A program made the position numbers and the translations under genes. A stretch of 22,122 bases of DNA from Chloroflexota bacterium (GTDB lineage Bacteria; Chloroflexota; Dehalococcoidia; Tepidiformales; Tepidiformaceae), in NCBI GenBank assembly GCA_963169135.1, contig CAUJEQ010000178.1:1-22122 (forward strand), in the 5' to 3' direction. Below the pieces are notes generated by a model. The model saw only the letters and a program-made list of their open reading frames with translations. It was not told where the DNA came from and ran no database searches. Positions 7,817 to 15,095 of the stretch are shown here, piece after piece. Each line of letters begins with the position of its first letter. The stretch's first letter is position 1.

Positions 7817-8917
7817 GTGCAACAAACGTCCACCCATCCCGATCAGTTCGAAAGCTCGCTCCTCGGCCAGCTTTCGACGGTCGATCGCTTTCTGCCGCTC
7901 TGGATCGGACTGGCGATGGCCACCGGCCTTGCGCTCGGGGGGATCTTCCCGGACCTCAATGACCAGCTCGACCGTGTGAAAATCGACCAGACTTCGCTCC
8001 CGATTGCGATCGGGCTCCTGGGGATGATGTACCCGGTGCTGGCGAAGGTGCGCTACGACCGCCTCCATGACGTGACGGCCGACAAGCCGCTGGTCGCGTC
8101 ATCGCTGCTTTTGAACTGGATCGTGGGCCCGGCCCTGATGTTCGCCCTCGCCTGGATCTTCCTCCCGGACCTGCCCGAGTTCCGGACCGGCATCATCCTC
8201 GTCGGCCTGGCGCGCTGCATCGCCATGGTGCTCATCTGGAACTCGCTCGCCTGTGGCGATACCGAAGCCGCGGCCGTGCTGGTCGTCCTTAACTCCGTGT
8301 TCCAGGTCGCGGCGTACGCCCTGCTGGGTTACTTCTACCTGGAGACGCTGCCGGGCTGGCTCGGGCTGGAGCAAACCGCAATCGACTTCGCCCTGTGGGA
8401 CATCGCAAAGTCGGTCCTTATTTTCCTCGGGGTGCCGCTGGTGCTCGGAGCTCTTACCAGCATCATCGGCCGGCGGAAGAAGGGCGACGCCTGGTACGAG
8501 CAGCAATTTCTCCCGCGGATCGGGCCCTGGGCGCTCTACAGCCTCCTGTTCACCATCGTGGTCCTCTTTGCCATCCAGGGCGACGCGATCACCTCGCAGC
8601 CGCTCGATGTCGCGCGTATCGCAGTGCCGTTCCTGGCCTACTTCGCATTGATGTGGACAATTTCGTTCGCCTGGGGACGCGCCCAGGGACTCTCGTACCC
8701 GAAGACGGCGACCCTCGCGTTTACCGCCGCCGGGAACAACTTCGAGCTCGCGATCGCCGTCGCGATCGGCACTTTCGGCGTGACGTCGGGACAGGCGCTG
8801 GCGGGTGTCGTAGGCCCGCTCATCGAAGTCCCGGCGCTGGTCGCACTGGTCTACGTGGCCCTCTGGGCGCGGAAGCGGTTCTTCGCCGAACCTGGCGCGT
8901 CGGTTGCCACGCTCTAA
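7817..8917 (+). CDS. acr3: Acr3-family arsenite efflux permease
   Basis: A 366-residue inner-membrane protein with about ten hydrophobic segments, matching the Acr3 length. It exports arsenite as a secondary transporter. Diagnostic blocks are IAIGLLGMMYPVLAKVRYD (about 63-81), GLARCIAMVLIWNSLACGD (130-148) with the conserved transport cysteine Cys134, and TLAFTAAGNNFELAIAVAIG with the essential-type Glu310, followed by GVVGPLIEVPALVALVYVALW. I chose the GTG at 7817 because AAGGGG at 7801-7806 precedes it by 10 bases. A GTG at 7772, adding 15 residues, is possible but lacks a clear ribosome site. No arsR, arsC or arsM is next to it in this window, so it is either regulated from elsewhere or constitutive. 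It is divergent from nifJ with a gap of about 236 bases in which I see no convincing operator. Confidence 0.94.
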   Translation: MQQTSTHPDQFESSLLGQLSTVDRFLPLWIGLAMATGLALGGIFPDLNDQLDRVKIDQTSLPIAIGLLGMMYPVLAKVRYDRLHDVTADKPLVASSLLLNWIVGPALMFALAWIFLPDLPEFRTGIILVGLARCIAMVLIWNSLACGDTEAAAVLVVLNSVFQVAAYALLGYFYLETLPGWLGLEQTAIDFALWDIAKSVLIFLGVPLVLGALTSIIGRRKKGDAWYEQQFLPRIGPWALYSLLFTIVVLFAIQGDAITSQPLDVARIAVPFLAYFALMWTISFAWGRAQGLSYPKTATLAFTAAGNNFELAIAVAIGTFGVTSGQALAGVVGPLIEVPALVALVYVALWARKRFFAEPGASVATL

Positions 8918-8941
8918 GGCCCACCCGAAGCTCCGGCTTGT

Positions 8942-10270
8942 TCAGCTGCTGCGACTGATCGCGGCCTGAATCAGCCCCTCGAGCGCCGGCTCTCCCACCT
9001 CCTCGAACCGGTAACGCGCCCGCACGACCGGTTTCGAGACACCGGTCAGGGCAGCGAGGTCCAGCGGCGTACCCGAGACGACAACCTCGGCGGTGGAGGA
9101 CTCGATCGTCTCGCGCAGCGCCGCGACCTGCTCCGGGCCGTAGCCCACGGCTGGCAGGACGAGTTCGATGTGCGGATAGGCCGCGTAGACCTCGACGATG
9201 GAGGGCGGCGCACTGGCCCGCGGGTCGACGATCTCCCCGGCATCCCCATCTCGCGCCGCGACATAACCCGCTCCAAACGCCATCCCGCCATGCGTGATGG
9301 TCGGCCCGTCGTCCACCACCAACACCCGTTTGCCGCGGACTGCCTCCTGGTCGTCGAGGCGTATTGGGAGCGCCCCGTGGACGACGCGGGCGCCGGGATT
9401 CAGGCGCTGCGCTGCTGCCTCGGCCACCGAGACCTGTTCGGCCGTGGCGACGTTCACCTTGTTGATTACGATGATATCCGCCATCCGGAGCACCGCCTCG
9501 CCGGGGTGATACCCCTCGGCCTGGTCCGCCCGCAGCGCATCGAGCACCGCAACCTGGATGTCCGGCCTGTAGAACGGAAAGTCGTTGTTGCCGCCGTCCC
9601 AGACGATGACGTCGGCTTCGGCTCCGGCGGCCTTCAGGATGTCGCCGTAGTCGACGCCCGCGAATACCACCAGCCCCGCGGCCACATGCGTCTCGTACTC
9701 TTCCCGTTCTTCGGCAGTGCATTCGGCTGCGGCGATGTCTGCGTTCGAACCGAACCGCTGGACTCGCTGCCGTTCGAGGTCGCCGTACGGCATGGGGTGG
9801 CGCACCATGGCAACCCGACGGCCTCGACCCACGAGCATGCGCGCTATCCAGTGCGACAGCGGAGACTTGCCGGACCCGGTCCGCGCGGCCGTCACCGCCA
9901 CCACGGGCACCGCCGCGCGAAGATACGTGCGCTCGGGCCCGAGCAGTTCAAAGTCCGCACCAGTAGCCAGTGCCCGCGAGGCCATGTGCATGACATGCGC
10001 ATGGGTCACGTCGCTGTAGGCGAACACCACCCGCTGGACCCGGTGTGCCAGGCATAGCGACTCGATGTCCGCCTCGTCTTCGATCGGGATGCCCACCGGG
10101 TAGAGGGGTCCCGCAAGTGCAGCCGGATACCGGCGGTCTGCGATCCCCGGGATCTGCGTAGCCGTGAACGCGACGACCTCGGTCGCTGGATCGTCGCGGT
10201 AGACGACGTTGAAGTTATGGAAGTCGCGCCCGGCGGCTCCCAGAATGACGGTCCGGACACGCGTGCTCAT
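8942..10270 (-). CDS. COG2403 P-loop protein, cyclic 2,3-diphosphoglycerate synthetase-like
   Basis: A 442-residue protein. The N-terminal Rossmann-like part opens VRTVILGAAGRDFHNFN (5-21), with the serine and histidines of VVFAYSDVTHAHVMH (81-95). The P-loop domain has ARTGSGKS (129-136), a Walker-B-like VIVWDGGNNDFPFY (221-234) and INKVN (269-273), then DDGPTITHGGMAFGAGYVAA (320-339). These are hallmarks of COG2403, whose characterised archaeal member cyclises 2,3-bisphosphoglycerate using ATP. The bacterial role is not established. The residue after NKV is Asn where GTPase G4 motifs carry Asp, so nucleotide preference is uncertain. The ATG at 10270 overlaps the carbamate kinase stop as ATGA, which selects this start over one five codons upstream. 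Coupling to carbamate kinase suggests a shared pathway. The product is probably cytoplasmic. Confidence 0.85.
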   Translation of the reverse strand: MSTRVRTVILGAAGRDFHNFNVVYRDDPATEVVAFTATQIPGIADRRYPAALAGPLYPVGIPIEDEADIESLCLAHRVQRVVFAYSDVTHAHVMHMASRALATGADFELLGPERTYLRAAVPVVAVTAARTGSGKSPLSHWIARMLVGRGRRVAMVRHPMPYGDLERQRVQRFGSNADIAAAECTAEEREEYETHVAAGLVVFAGVDYGDILKAAGAEADVIVWDGGNNDFPFYRPDIQVAVLDALRADQAEGYHPGEAVLRMADIIVINKVNVATAEQVSVAEAAAQRLNPGARVVHGALPIRLDDQEAVRGKRVLVVDDGPTITHGGMAFGAGYVAARDGDAGEIVDPRASAPPSIVEVYAAYPHIELVLPAVGYGPEQVAALRETIESSTAEVVVSGTPLDLAALTGVSKPVVRARYRFEEVGEPALEGLIQAAISRSS

Positions 10271-11205
10271 GGCGTTGGCTCCCAAAACGTGGTGCCCGGC
10301 TCGCCCGGCGAAATCCGGGTTCCGGCTTCTCCTGCAAGGATGGCGGAGGCGGCTTCGAGCGCGCCAATCGCGGCGGTCCGTCCCGTGGCTTCGGCAAATC
10401 GTACCGCCGCCTCAACCTTCGGCCCCATCGAACCGGGCGCGAACTCGTAGCTGCGCATGGCCGCCGGGTGCGCCTCGCGGATCGCCCGGCTCGCCGGGTC
10501 GCCCCAGCGCTCCTTAACGGCAGGCACGTCGGTCAGGAGCAGTAGCGCATCCGCGTTGAGCTCCATCGCAAGCAGGCTCGCCGTGAGGTCCTTGTCGATA
10601 ACCGCCTCGGCGCCAACGAGCCGCCCCGAACTCTCGCGCACTACGGGTACGCCGCCGCCGCCAGCCGAGATGGTCACCACACTCGCCGCAACCAGCGCCC
10701 GGATCGCATCCAGTTCGAGGATCTCGATCGGCTCGGGTGAGGGCACCAGGCGCCGCCCGCGGTCGCCTTCGAAACCGAACGCCCAGCCCTTTGCCGTGGC
10801 CAACCCATCGCATTCCGCGCGGGAGTAGAACGGGCCGATGGGCTTCGTGGGCCGTTCGAATGCCGGATCCGCGGCGCTGACGAGTACCTGCCCGAGCACC
10901 GTTGTCACAGATCGTCCCGGGAGTTCATTCCGCAGGGCCAGTTCGAGCAGGTACCCGACCATTCCCTGCGACTCGGCTCCCAGGATGTCGAGGGGGAAGG
11001 CGGGCGAGGCGCCTGCTGTGCCGCTTTCGAGGGCAAGCAGCCCCACCTGGGGACCGTTGCCGTGGGTGATCACGAGGCGGTGCGACCGCGCGAGCGGACC
11101 AAGCGCCTGCCCGGCGGCTCGCGCATTGCGGTCCTGGGCCTCGGGCGTCAGCGGTTCGCCGCGCCGGAGCAGCGCGTTGCCACCAACCGCCGCCACGACT
11201 AGCAC
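10267..11205 (-). CDS. arcC: Carbamate kinase
   Basis: A 312-residue protein of standard family length in the amino-acid kinase fold. It interconverts carbamoyl phosphate + ADP and carbamate + ATP. Motifs are AVGGNALLRRG (about 6-16), VITHGNGPQVGLLALE (45-60), LGAESQGMVGYLLE (75-88), ISAGGGGVPVV (179-189), EAVIDKDLTASLLA (200-213), LLLTDVPAV (222-230) and FAPGSMGPKVEAAV near the C-terminus. The GTG start gives VLVVAAVGGNAL, where family members begin. No arginine deiminase or ornithine carbamoyltransferase is nearby, so the usual arginine fermentation setting is absent here. The stop overlaps the COG2403 start by 4 bases (ATGA). The VOC gene lies 41 bases upstream on the same strand and probably belongs to the same transcript. 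Confidence 0.95.
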   Translation of the reverse strand: MLVVAAVGGNALLRRGEPLTPEAQDRNARAAGQALGPLARSHRLVITHGNGPQVGLLALESGTAGASPAFPLDILGAESQGMVGYLLELALRNELPGRSVTTVLGQVLVSAADPAFERPTKPIGPFYSRAECDGLATAKGWAFGFEGDRGRRLVPSPEPIEILELDAIRALVAASVVTISAGGGGVPVVRESSGRLVGAEAVIDKDLTASLLAMELNADALLLLTDVPAVKERWGDPASRAIREAHPAAMRSYEFAPGSMGPKVEAAVRFAEATGRTAAIGALEAASAILAGEAGTRISPGEPGTTFWEPTP

Positions 11206-11246
11206 GGCGCGACCTCGGTGGCGGGGGGAAGGGGCAGGGCGTCCAA

Positions 11247-11717
11247 TCAGGGCCTCGCGTCTTCCGTTCCCGGGGCTCCGGGGGTGTGCACGCGCACGCC
11301 CGGAGTCCGGAATGGCACGAACTCGGTGAGCACGCCGTGGACATCCTGGGGGTAGAAGAACGCCGCGCCCGCCTTTGGCCCGAGGTCCACTCGCCGCAGA
11401 CCCTGGTCGCTCAACCGCTTCGCCTCCACCTCGACGTCGTCAACCGCGTATCCGATGTGGTGGAGCCCCGGCCCGCGCTTCGCCAGGAACCTGGCAGCGC
11501 CGCTGGTGGTGTCCTGGGGCACTATGATTTCGATAACCGTGTCGCCCTCCCCCACCTGGAGGAAGTAGTTGATGGTGCGCTCGGGAGCAAAATAGGCTCC
11601 CGTGTCACCCGCCCCCTTCCATTCGGCGATGGGGAAGCCGAGCTTGCCCAACAGCACGTCTCGCGCCTGTTCCCACGATGGGGAGACGAGCCCAATGTGG
11701 TCGATGCGACGAATCAC
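11247..11717 (-). CDS. VOC-fold protein, methylmalonyl-CoA epimerase/glyoxalase-like
   Basis: A 156-residue protein with two beta-alpha-beta-beta-beta repeats. The first starts RRIDHIGLVSPSWEQARDVL, the second GPGLHHIGYAVDDVEVEAKR. Candidate metal ligands are His7, Glu63 (VIEIIVP), His87 (second His of HHIGY) and Glu132 (LTEFVPF). This arrangement resembles methylmalonyl-CoA epimerase, which converts the (S) and (R) epimers. Position 63 is Glu where some epimerases have Gln. The C-terminal tail of about 20 residues after FVPF is longer than the core fold. The GTG start at 11717 follows GGAGG. There is no methylmalonyl-CoA mutase or propionyl-CoA carboxylase gene in the window, so the epimerase call rests on fold and motif only. 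Another VOC lyase or dioxygenase-like role is possible. It leads a probable operon with carbamate kinase and the COG2403 gene. Confidence 0.8.
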   Translation of the reverse strand: MIRRIDHIGLVSPSWEQARDVLLGKLGFPIAEWKGAGDTGAYFAPERTINYFLQVGEGDTVIEIIVPQDTTSGAARFLAKRGPGLHHIGYAVDDVEVEAKRLSDQGLRRVDLGPKAGAAFFYPQDVHGVLTEFVPFRTPGVRVHTPGAPGTEDARP

Positions 11718-11744
11718 CGCAGCCCCTCCAGTTTGGTAGAGGCG

Positions 11745-11773
11745 AGCCTAGACAAGTCCAGCCCCCGCGTCGA
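11745..11773 (-). promoter_or_regulatory. Candidate promoter for the VOC-arcC-COG2403 operon
   Basis: On the minus strand TAGGCT (11750-11745) is a plausible -10 of the TAnnnT type, 33 bases from its first base to the GTG start. Seventeen bases upstream lies TCGACG, a weak -35. The same 10-mer, TAGGCTCGCC, occurs in mirror orientation before the divergent thuA-like gene at the same distance from its start. Confidence 0.4.
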
Positions 11774-11778
11774 CCGGG

Positions 11779-11807
11779 TTCACAGCGCGAGCGGAACCGG
11801 ATAGGCT
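11779..11807 (+). promoter_or_regulatory. Candidate promoter for the ThuA-like gene
   Basis: TTCACA (11779-11784) and TAGGCT (11802-11807) are separated by 17 bases, a good -35/-10 pair for a GC-rich host. Transcription would start around 11814, leaving a short leader with GAGGAGG (11821-11827) before the ATG at 11835. The -10 is part of the 10-bp arm 11802-11811, which is the exact inverted copy of 11741-11750. Confidence 0.5.
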
Positions 11808-11834
11808 CGCCGGGCGTACTGAGGAGGTTCGAAC

Positions 11835-12653
11835 ATGCCAACCGCACCAGCCCGGGCCCACGTCATTTGCGGGGGCTTCCCTCCCGGCCAGCCCGCCGGC
11901 CATGACCACGACTACGCCCGCCTCCGGCTGTTGGAGCTCCTGGAAGAGCAGGAGATCAAGGCCTCGACAGCGAATGACTTCGTCGATGTCGAACGCTGGC
12001 TGCCCATCAGCCGTCTCCTCATTACGTATGTGGCCGGACCGTATCCCGGCCCCGAGCAGGACCGCGCGATCCGCTCGTGGATCAACGCCGGGGGAAAGTG
12101 GCTCGGGCTTCACGGGACTACCGGCGGCCGGGCTGTGCGGATTGACGGCGAGGACCGGCGGCGAGCCATGGTCCGGCTCGAACACCACGAAACGCTGGGC
12201 GGCTTCTTCCTCAACCATCCGCCGGTCCGCAGGTTCCAGGTCAAGGTCCACAGTTCGAACGACAGACTGACTGACGGGTTGCCGGAGACCTTCGAGACCA
12301 TCGACGAGCCGTACATGGTGGAATCGAGCGACCCGAATGCGCGCGTGCTGCTGACGGCCGAGCTCGGCCCGGACAACTCGCCTCGCGGCTTCGGGTTCCA
12401 GTACGAATCGGACACAGCCCTGCTTCCGGACGGCAAGACGCGGGTGATGGGCTACACGCGGGACGTGGGCGAAGGGGGCGTGACGTACATCGCGCTCGGA
12501 CACTGCCACACGCCTTCGACCAACAGCCAGCCATTTGTCGATGCAAGCGTGGACCCCGAAGGGAAGACGCCGCCGTTTCTCCGGACGACCTGGGAGACTG
12601 CTGCGTACACGACCCTGCTGCGAAACAGCATGGTCTGGGGAATGGGGGGATAA
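11835..12653 (+). CDS. ThuA-like (trehalose utilisation-type, class I glutamine amidotransferase-like fold) protein
   Basis: A 272-residue protein with the ThuA-like layout: an N-terminal strand ARAHVICGGFPPGQPAGHDH (6-25), a beta-alpha flavodoxin-like core, the central WINAGGKWLGLHGTTGG (82-98), a His-rich block EHHETLGGFF, SSNDRLTDGLPETFETIDEP (the conserved 'DHPIT.GL..F...DE.Y' region of the family), and a C-terminal TYIALGHCHTP. In Rhizobium, ThuA acts with ThuB in trehalose and related disaccharide catabolism through 3-keto sugars. Most other family members are uncharacterised. No thuB-type dehydrogenase is adjacent. It ends 240 bases before glgX on the same strand and borders a trehalose-synthesis block, so a sugar-related role is a reasonable but unproved inference. 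Start: GAGGAGG 7 bases before the ATG. Confidence 0.8.
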   Translation: MPTAPARAHVICGGFPPGQPAGHDHDYARLRLLELLEEQEIKASTANDFVDVERWLPISRLLITYVAGPYPGPEQDRAIRSWINAGGKWLGLHGTTGGRAVRIDGEDRRRAMVRLEHHETLGGFFLNHPPVRRFQVKVHSSNDRLTDGLPETFETIDEPYMVESSDPNARVLLTAELGPDNSPRGFGFQYESDTALLPDGKTRVMGYTRDVGEGGVTYIALGHCHTPSTNSQPFVDASVDPEGKTPPFLRTTWETAAYTTLLRNSMVWGMGG

Positions 12654-12736
12654 GGGGAAGGTTGTCCCCGCGTATCCGGCAACAGCAATGTCTGCGCCAT
12701 GCGACGCTGGGCGTCGCCCCGGGCTGCCCGGCCCGC

Positions 12737-12745
12737 TGCTAAGAT
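12737..12745 (+). promoter_or_regulatory. Possible extended -10 element before glgX
   Basis: TGCTAAGAT is an extended -10 (TGn followed by TAAGAT) in the 240-base gap between the ThuA-like gene and glgX. No good -35 precedes it. The rest of the gap holds only the small frame described at 12763-12897. Confidence 0.3.
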
Positions 12746-12762
12746 GCTCCTCTGTGGGCACC

Positions 12763-12897
12763 ATGAAAACGACCGCCAGGATCCGGCAGGGCCACGCTTT
12801 TGGGGCTCGCGAAGACCGGGACGAAGGATATCCCGGCCAGGCCGGAGTGCAGGACGATGGCAGCGGGCGGGCGAGCCGATTGATGGAGTCGCGATGA
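12763..12897 (+). pseudogene. Small 44-codon frame overlapping glgX start; possible decayed DUF2934-type gene
   Basis: A short frame from ATG 12763 ends at TGA 12895-12897 and shares ATGA with the glgX start. It encodes MKTTARIRQGHAF, then GAREDRDEGYPGQ. Reading one frame over after the TTTT at 12793-12796 gives FWGSRRPGR, then RWQRAGEPIDG. A composite of the two resembles the pattern of the small DUF2934 family (R-I-R-x-R-A-x-x-x-W-E...G-R-P-x-G...W-x-R-A-E). The family match is from memory and weak. The ribosome site before ATG 12763 is poor. It may be a translated leader, a frameshifted remnant, or chance. Confidence 0.25.
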
Positions 12898-15095
12898 GTT
12901 TCCCTTCGACCGGGGAGATGTTGCAGTACCGGGGGGAGCCGTTCCCACTCGGAGCAACGTGGGATGGCCGTGGCGTGAACTTCGCCCTTTTCAGCGAGAA
13001 CGCAAGTTCGGTGGAACTCTGCCTGTTTGACCAGCCATACGGGGCCGCCGAAGTCGCCCGGGTGCGGTTGGGGGAACAGACCGACAACGTCTGGCACACC
13101 TATTTGCCGGAAGCACGCCCCGGCCTCATGTACGGCTACCGCGTTTCCGGGCCGTACGACCCGTCGAACGGACACCGGTTCAACTCGAACAAGCTCCTTC
13201 TCGATCCGTACGCCAAGGCGATCACCGGCCCGGTCGAGTGGTCGGACGCCATGTTTGGCTACCCTCCCGGTCCGGCCCCCGATGCGGACCTGCTCTTCAG
13301 CGAGACGGACAGCGGTCCCGGCATGCCAAAGGCGGTGGTCATCGAACCCGGGTTTTCCTGGGGGGATGACAGGCCCCCGCGCACGCCGTGGAACCGCACG
13401 GTCATCTACGAGGCGCATGTGAAAGGGCTCACCGTTGGTCATCCCGGCCTGCCCGATGGTTTGCGCGGGACCTATGCCGGCCTCGGTCACCAGGCGGTCA
13501 TCGATCACCTGGTGGCCCTGGGCATCACCGCCATCGAGCTGATGCCCGTGCATCACTTCGTCCACGATCGGCACCTGCGAGACCGGGGCCTGGTGAACTA
13601 CTGGGGCTACAACTCCATCGGTTTCTTCGCTCCGGATAGCCGCTATGCCTCGGCCAGGCGGGCGGGACAGGCCGTCAACGAGTTCAAGACCATGGTCCGG
13701 GCCCTGCACGGCGCGGGGATCGAGGTGATCCTCGATGTCGTGTACAACCATACGGGCGAGGGAAACCACCTGGGGCCCACCCTCTCGTTCCGCGGCATCG
13801 ACAACTCCGCCTACTACCGTCTCATCGCGGGCGATCAGCGGTACTACATGGACTACACCGGCACCGGGAATTCGATGAACATGCGCCATCCCCGGGCCAT
13901 CCAGCTGATAATGGACAGCCTTCGCTACTGGGTGCTGGAGATGCACGTCGATGGATTCCGCTTCGACCTGGCGGCGACGCTTGCGCGTGAGCTGCATGAG
14001 GTCGACCGGCTGAGCGCGTTCTTCGACATCATCCACCAGGACCCCGTGCTCTCCCAGGTCAAGCTCATCGCGGAGCCCTGGGACGTGGGAGAAGGTGGAT
14101 ACCAGGTCGGGAACTTTCCGGTGCTCTGGACGGAATGGAATGGCAAGTACCGCGACTGCGTGCGCCGTTTCTGGCGGGGCGATCCGGGCCAGGTTGGCGA
14201 ACTGGGGTATCGCCTCACCGGCAGTAGCGACCTGTACGCCCACAATGGCCGCCGGCCCTACGCCAGCATCAACCTGGTCACCGCTCATGACGGATTCACC
14301 CTCCACGACCTGGTGAGCTACAACCAGAAGCACAACGAGGCGAACCTCGAGGAGAGCCGTGACGGGACGGACGACAACATCAGCTGGAACTGCGGCGTGG
14401 AAGGAGAGACCGCGGACCCCGCCGTGTTGGAGCTCCGAAAGCGCCAGATGCGTAACTTCCTGGCGACGCTCTTCCTCTCGCAGGGTGTCCCCATGCTGCT
14501 TCACGGTGATGAGGTGGCGCGGTCGCAGGGTGGCAACAACAACGCGTACTGCCAGGACAACGAGATCTCCTGGGTCGACTGGAATTGGGGCGCCGACGGA
14601 CAAGAGATGCTGGCGTGGACCCGGCGCATGATTGCGTTCCAGAAGGCCCACCCGGTCCTGACGAGGCGGGAGTTCCTTCGCGACCGTGAGGCGGGCGGAA
14701 ACGGTGGCGCTGACGTCGAGTGGTTCAGCGGCGAAGGTGTGCCGATGTCGCCGGACGACTGGTATGACGCGGAGCGCCGTTCCCTGGCGATGCTTCTGAG
14801 TGGCGCCGCCTCTGGACTCACGGATGAGCGCGGCGTGAGGATGAGCGGGGACACCGTTGTCGCGGTATTCAATGCGGCGCCCACGCGCCAGCTCTTCCGG
14901 CTCCCGCGCATCCCCAGGCCATGGCGCTGGTTCCTGGCGTTCGATACGGCGCTCCCGGCGGAGCCCGATGGCAGGCGCTCCTTCGCGGGTGGACAGACCT
15001 ACCAGGTCGAAGGGCGGTCGGTTGTGGTGTTTCGTTCGCCCGTTGCCCCTTCGCCTACGCGCGCAGAACCACGGCCGCGTGAGCGGGCACGGTGA
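12894..15095 (+). CDS. glgX: Glycogen debranching enzyme (isoamylase type)
   Basis: A 733-residue GH13 subfamily 11 enzyme that hydrolyses alpha-1,6 branches of glycogen. The N-terminal CBM48-like domain (about 12-110) has EPFPLGATWDGRGVNFALFS and YGYRVSGPYDP, followed by the catalytic barrel: VIYEAHVKGLT (170-180), AIELMPVHHFV (213-223), ILDVVYNHTGEG (279-290), HVDGFRFDLA with nucleophile Asp358, LIAEPWDVG with acid/base Glu394, and TAHDGFTLHDLVSYNQKHN with His465/Asp466. The C-terminal beta domain ends near 715. The ATG at 12894 follows GGAG by 5 bases. An open frame continues upstream but lacks homology. The product supplies linear malto-oligosaccharides for the TreY/TreZ pathway encoded opposite. 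The last 41 bases overlap the 3' end of treZ on the other strand. Confidence 0.96.
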   Translation: MSFPSTGEMLQYRGEPFPLGATWDGRGVNFALFSENASSVELCLFDQPYGAAEVARVRLGEQTDNVWHTYLPEARPGLMYGYRVSGPYDPSNGHRFNSNKLLLDPYAKAITGPVEWSDAMFGYPPGPAPDADLLFSETDSGPGMPKAVVIEPGFSWGDDRPPRTPWNRTVIYEAHVKGLTVGHPGLPDGLRGTYAGLGHQAVIDHLVALGITAIELMPVHHFVHDRHLRDRGLVNYWGYNSIGFFAPDSRYASARRAGQAVNEFKTMVRALHGAGIEVILDVVYNHTGEGNHLGPTLSFRGIDNSAYYRLIAGDQRYYMDYTGTGNSMNMRHPRAIQLIMDSLRYWVLEMHVDGFRFDLAATLARELHEVDRLSAFFDIIHQDPVLSQVKLIAEPWDVGEGGYQVGNFPVLWTEWNGKYRDCVRRFWRGDPGQVGELGYRLTGSSDLYAHNGRRPYASINLVTAHDGFTLHDLVSYNQKHNEANLEESRDGTDDNISWNCGVEGETADPAVLELRKRQMRNFLATLFLSQGVPMLLHGDEVARSQGGNNNAYCQDNEISWVDWNWGADGQEMLAWTRRMIAFQKAHPVLTRREFLRDREAGGNGGADVEWFSGEGVPMSPDDWYDAERRSLAMLLSGAASGLTDERGVRMSGDTVVAVFNAAPTRQLFRLPRIPRPWRWFLAFDTALPAEPDGRRSFAGGQTYQVEGRSVVVFRSPVAPSPTRAEPRPRERAR

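Noticed and set aside
8918..8941. A terminator between acr3 and the COG2403 gene
   Set aside because: Only AAGC/GCTT with a few flanking bases can pair in the 24-base gap, too weak to call.
12699..12893. A 65-codon N-terminal extension of GlgX
   Set aside because: No homology to GlgX, and GGAG precedes the ATG at 12894. Part of it may instead belong to the small decayed frame.
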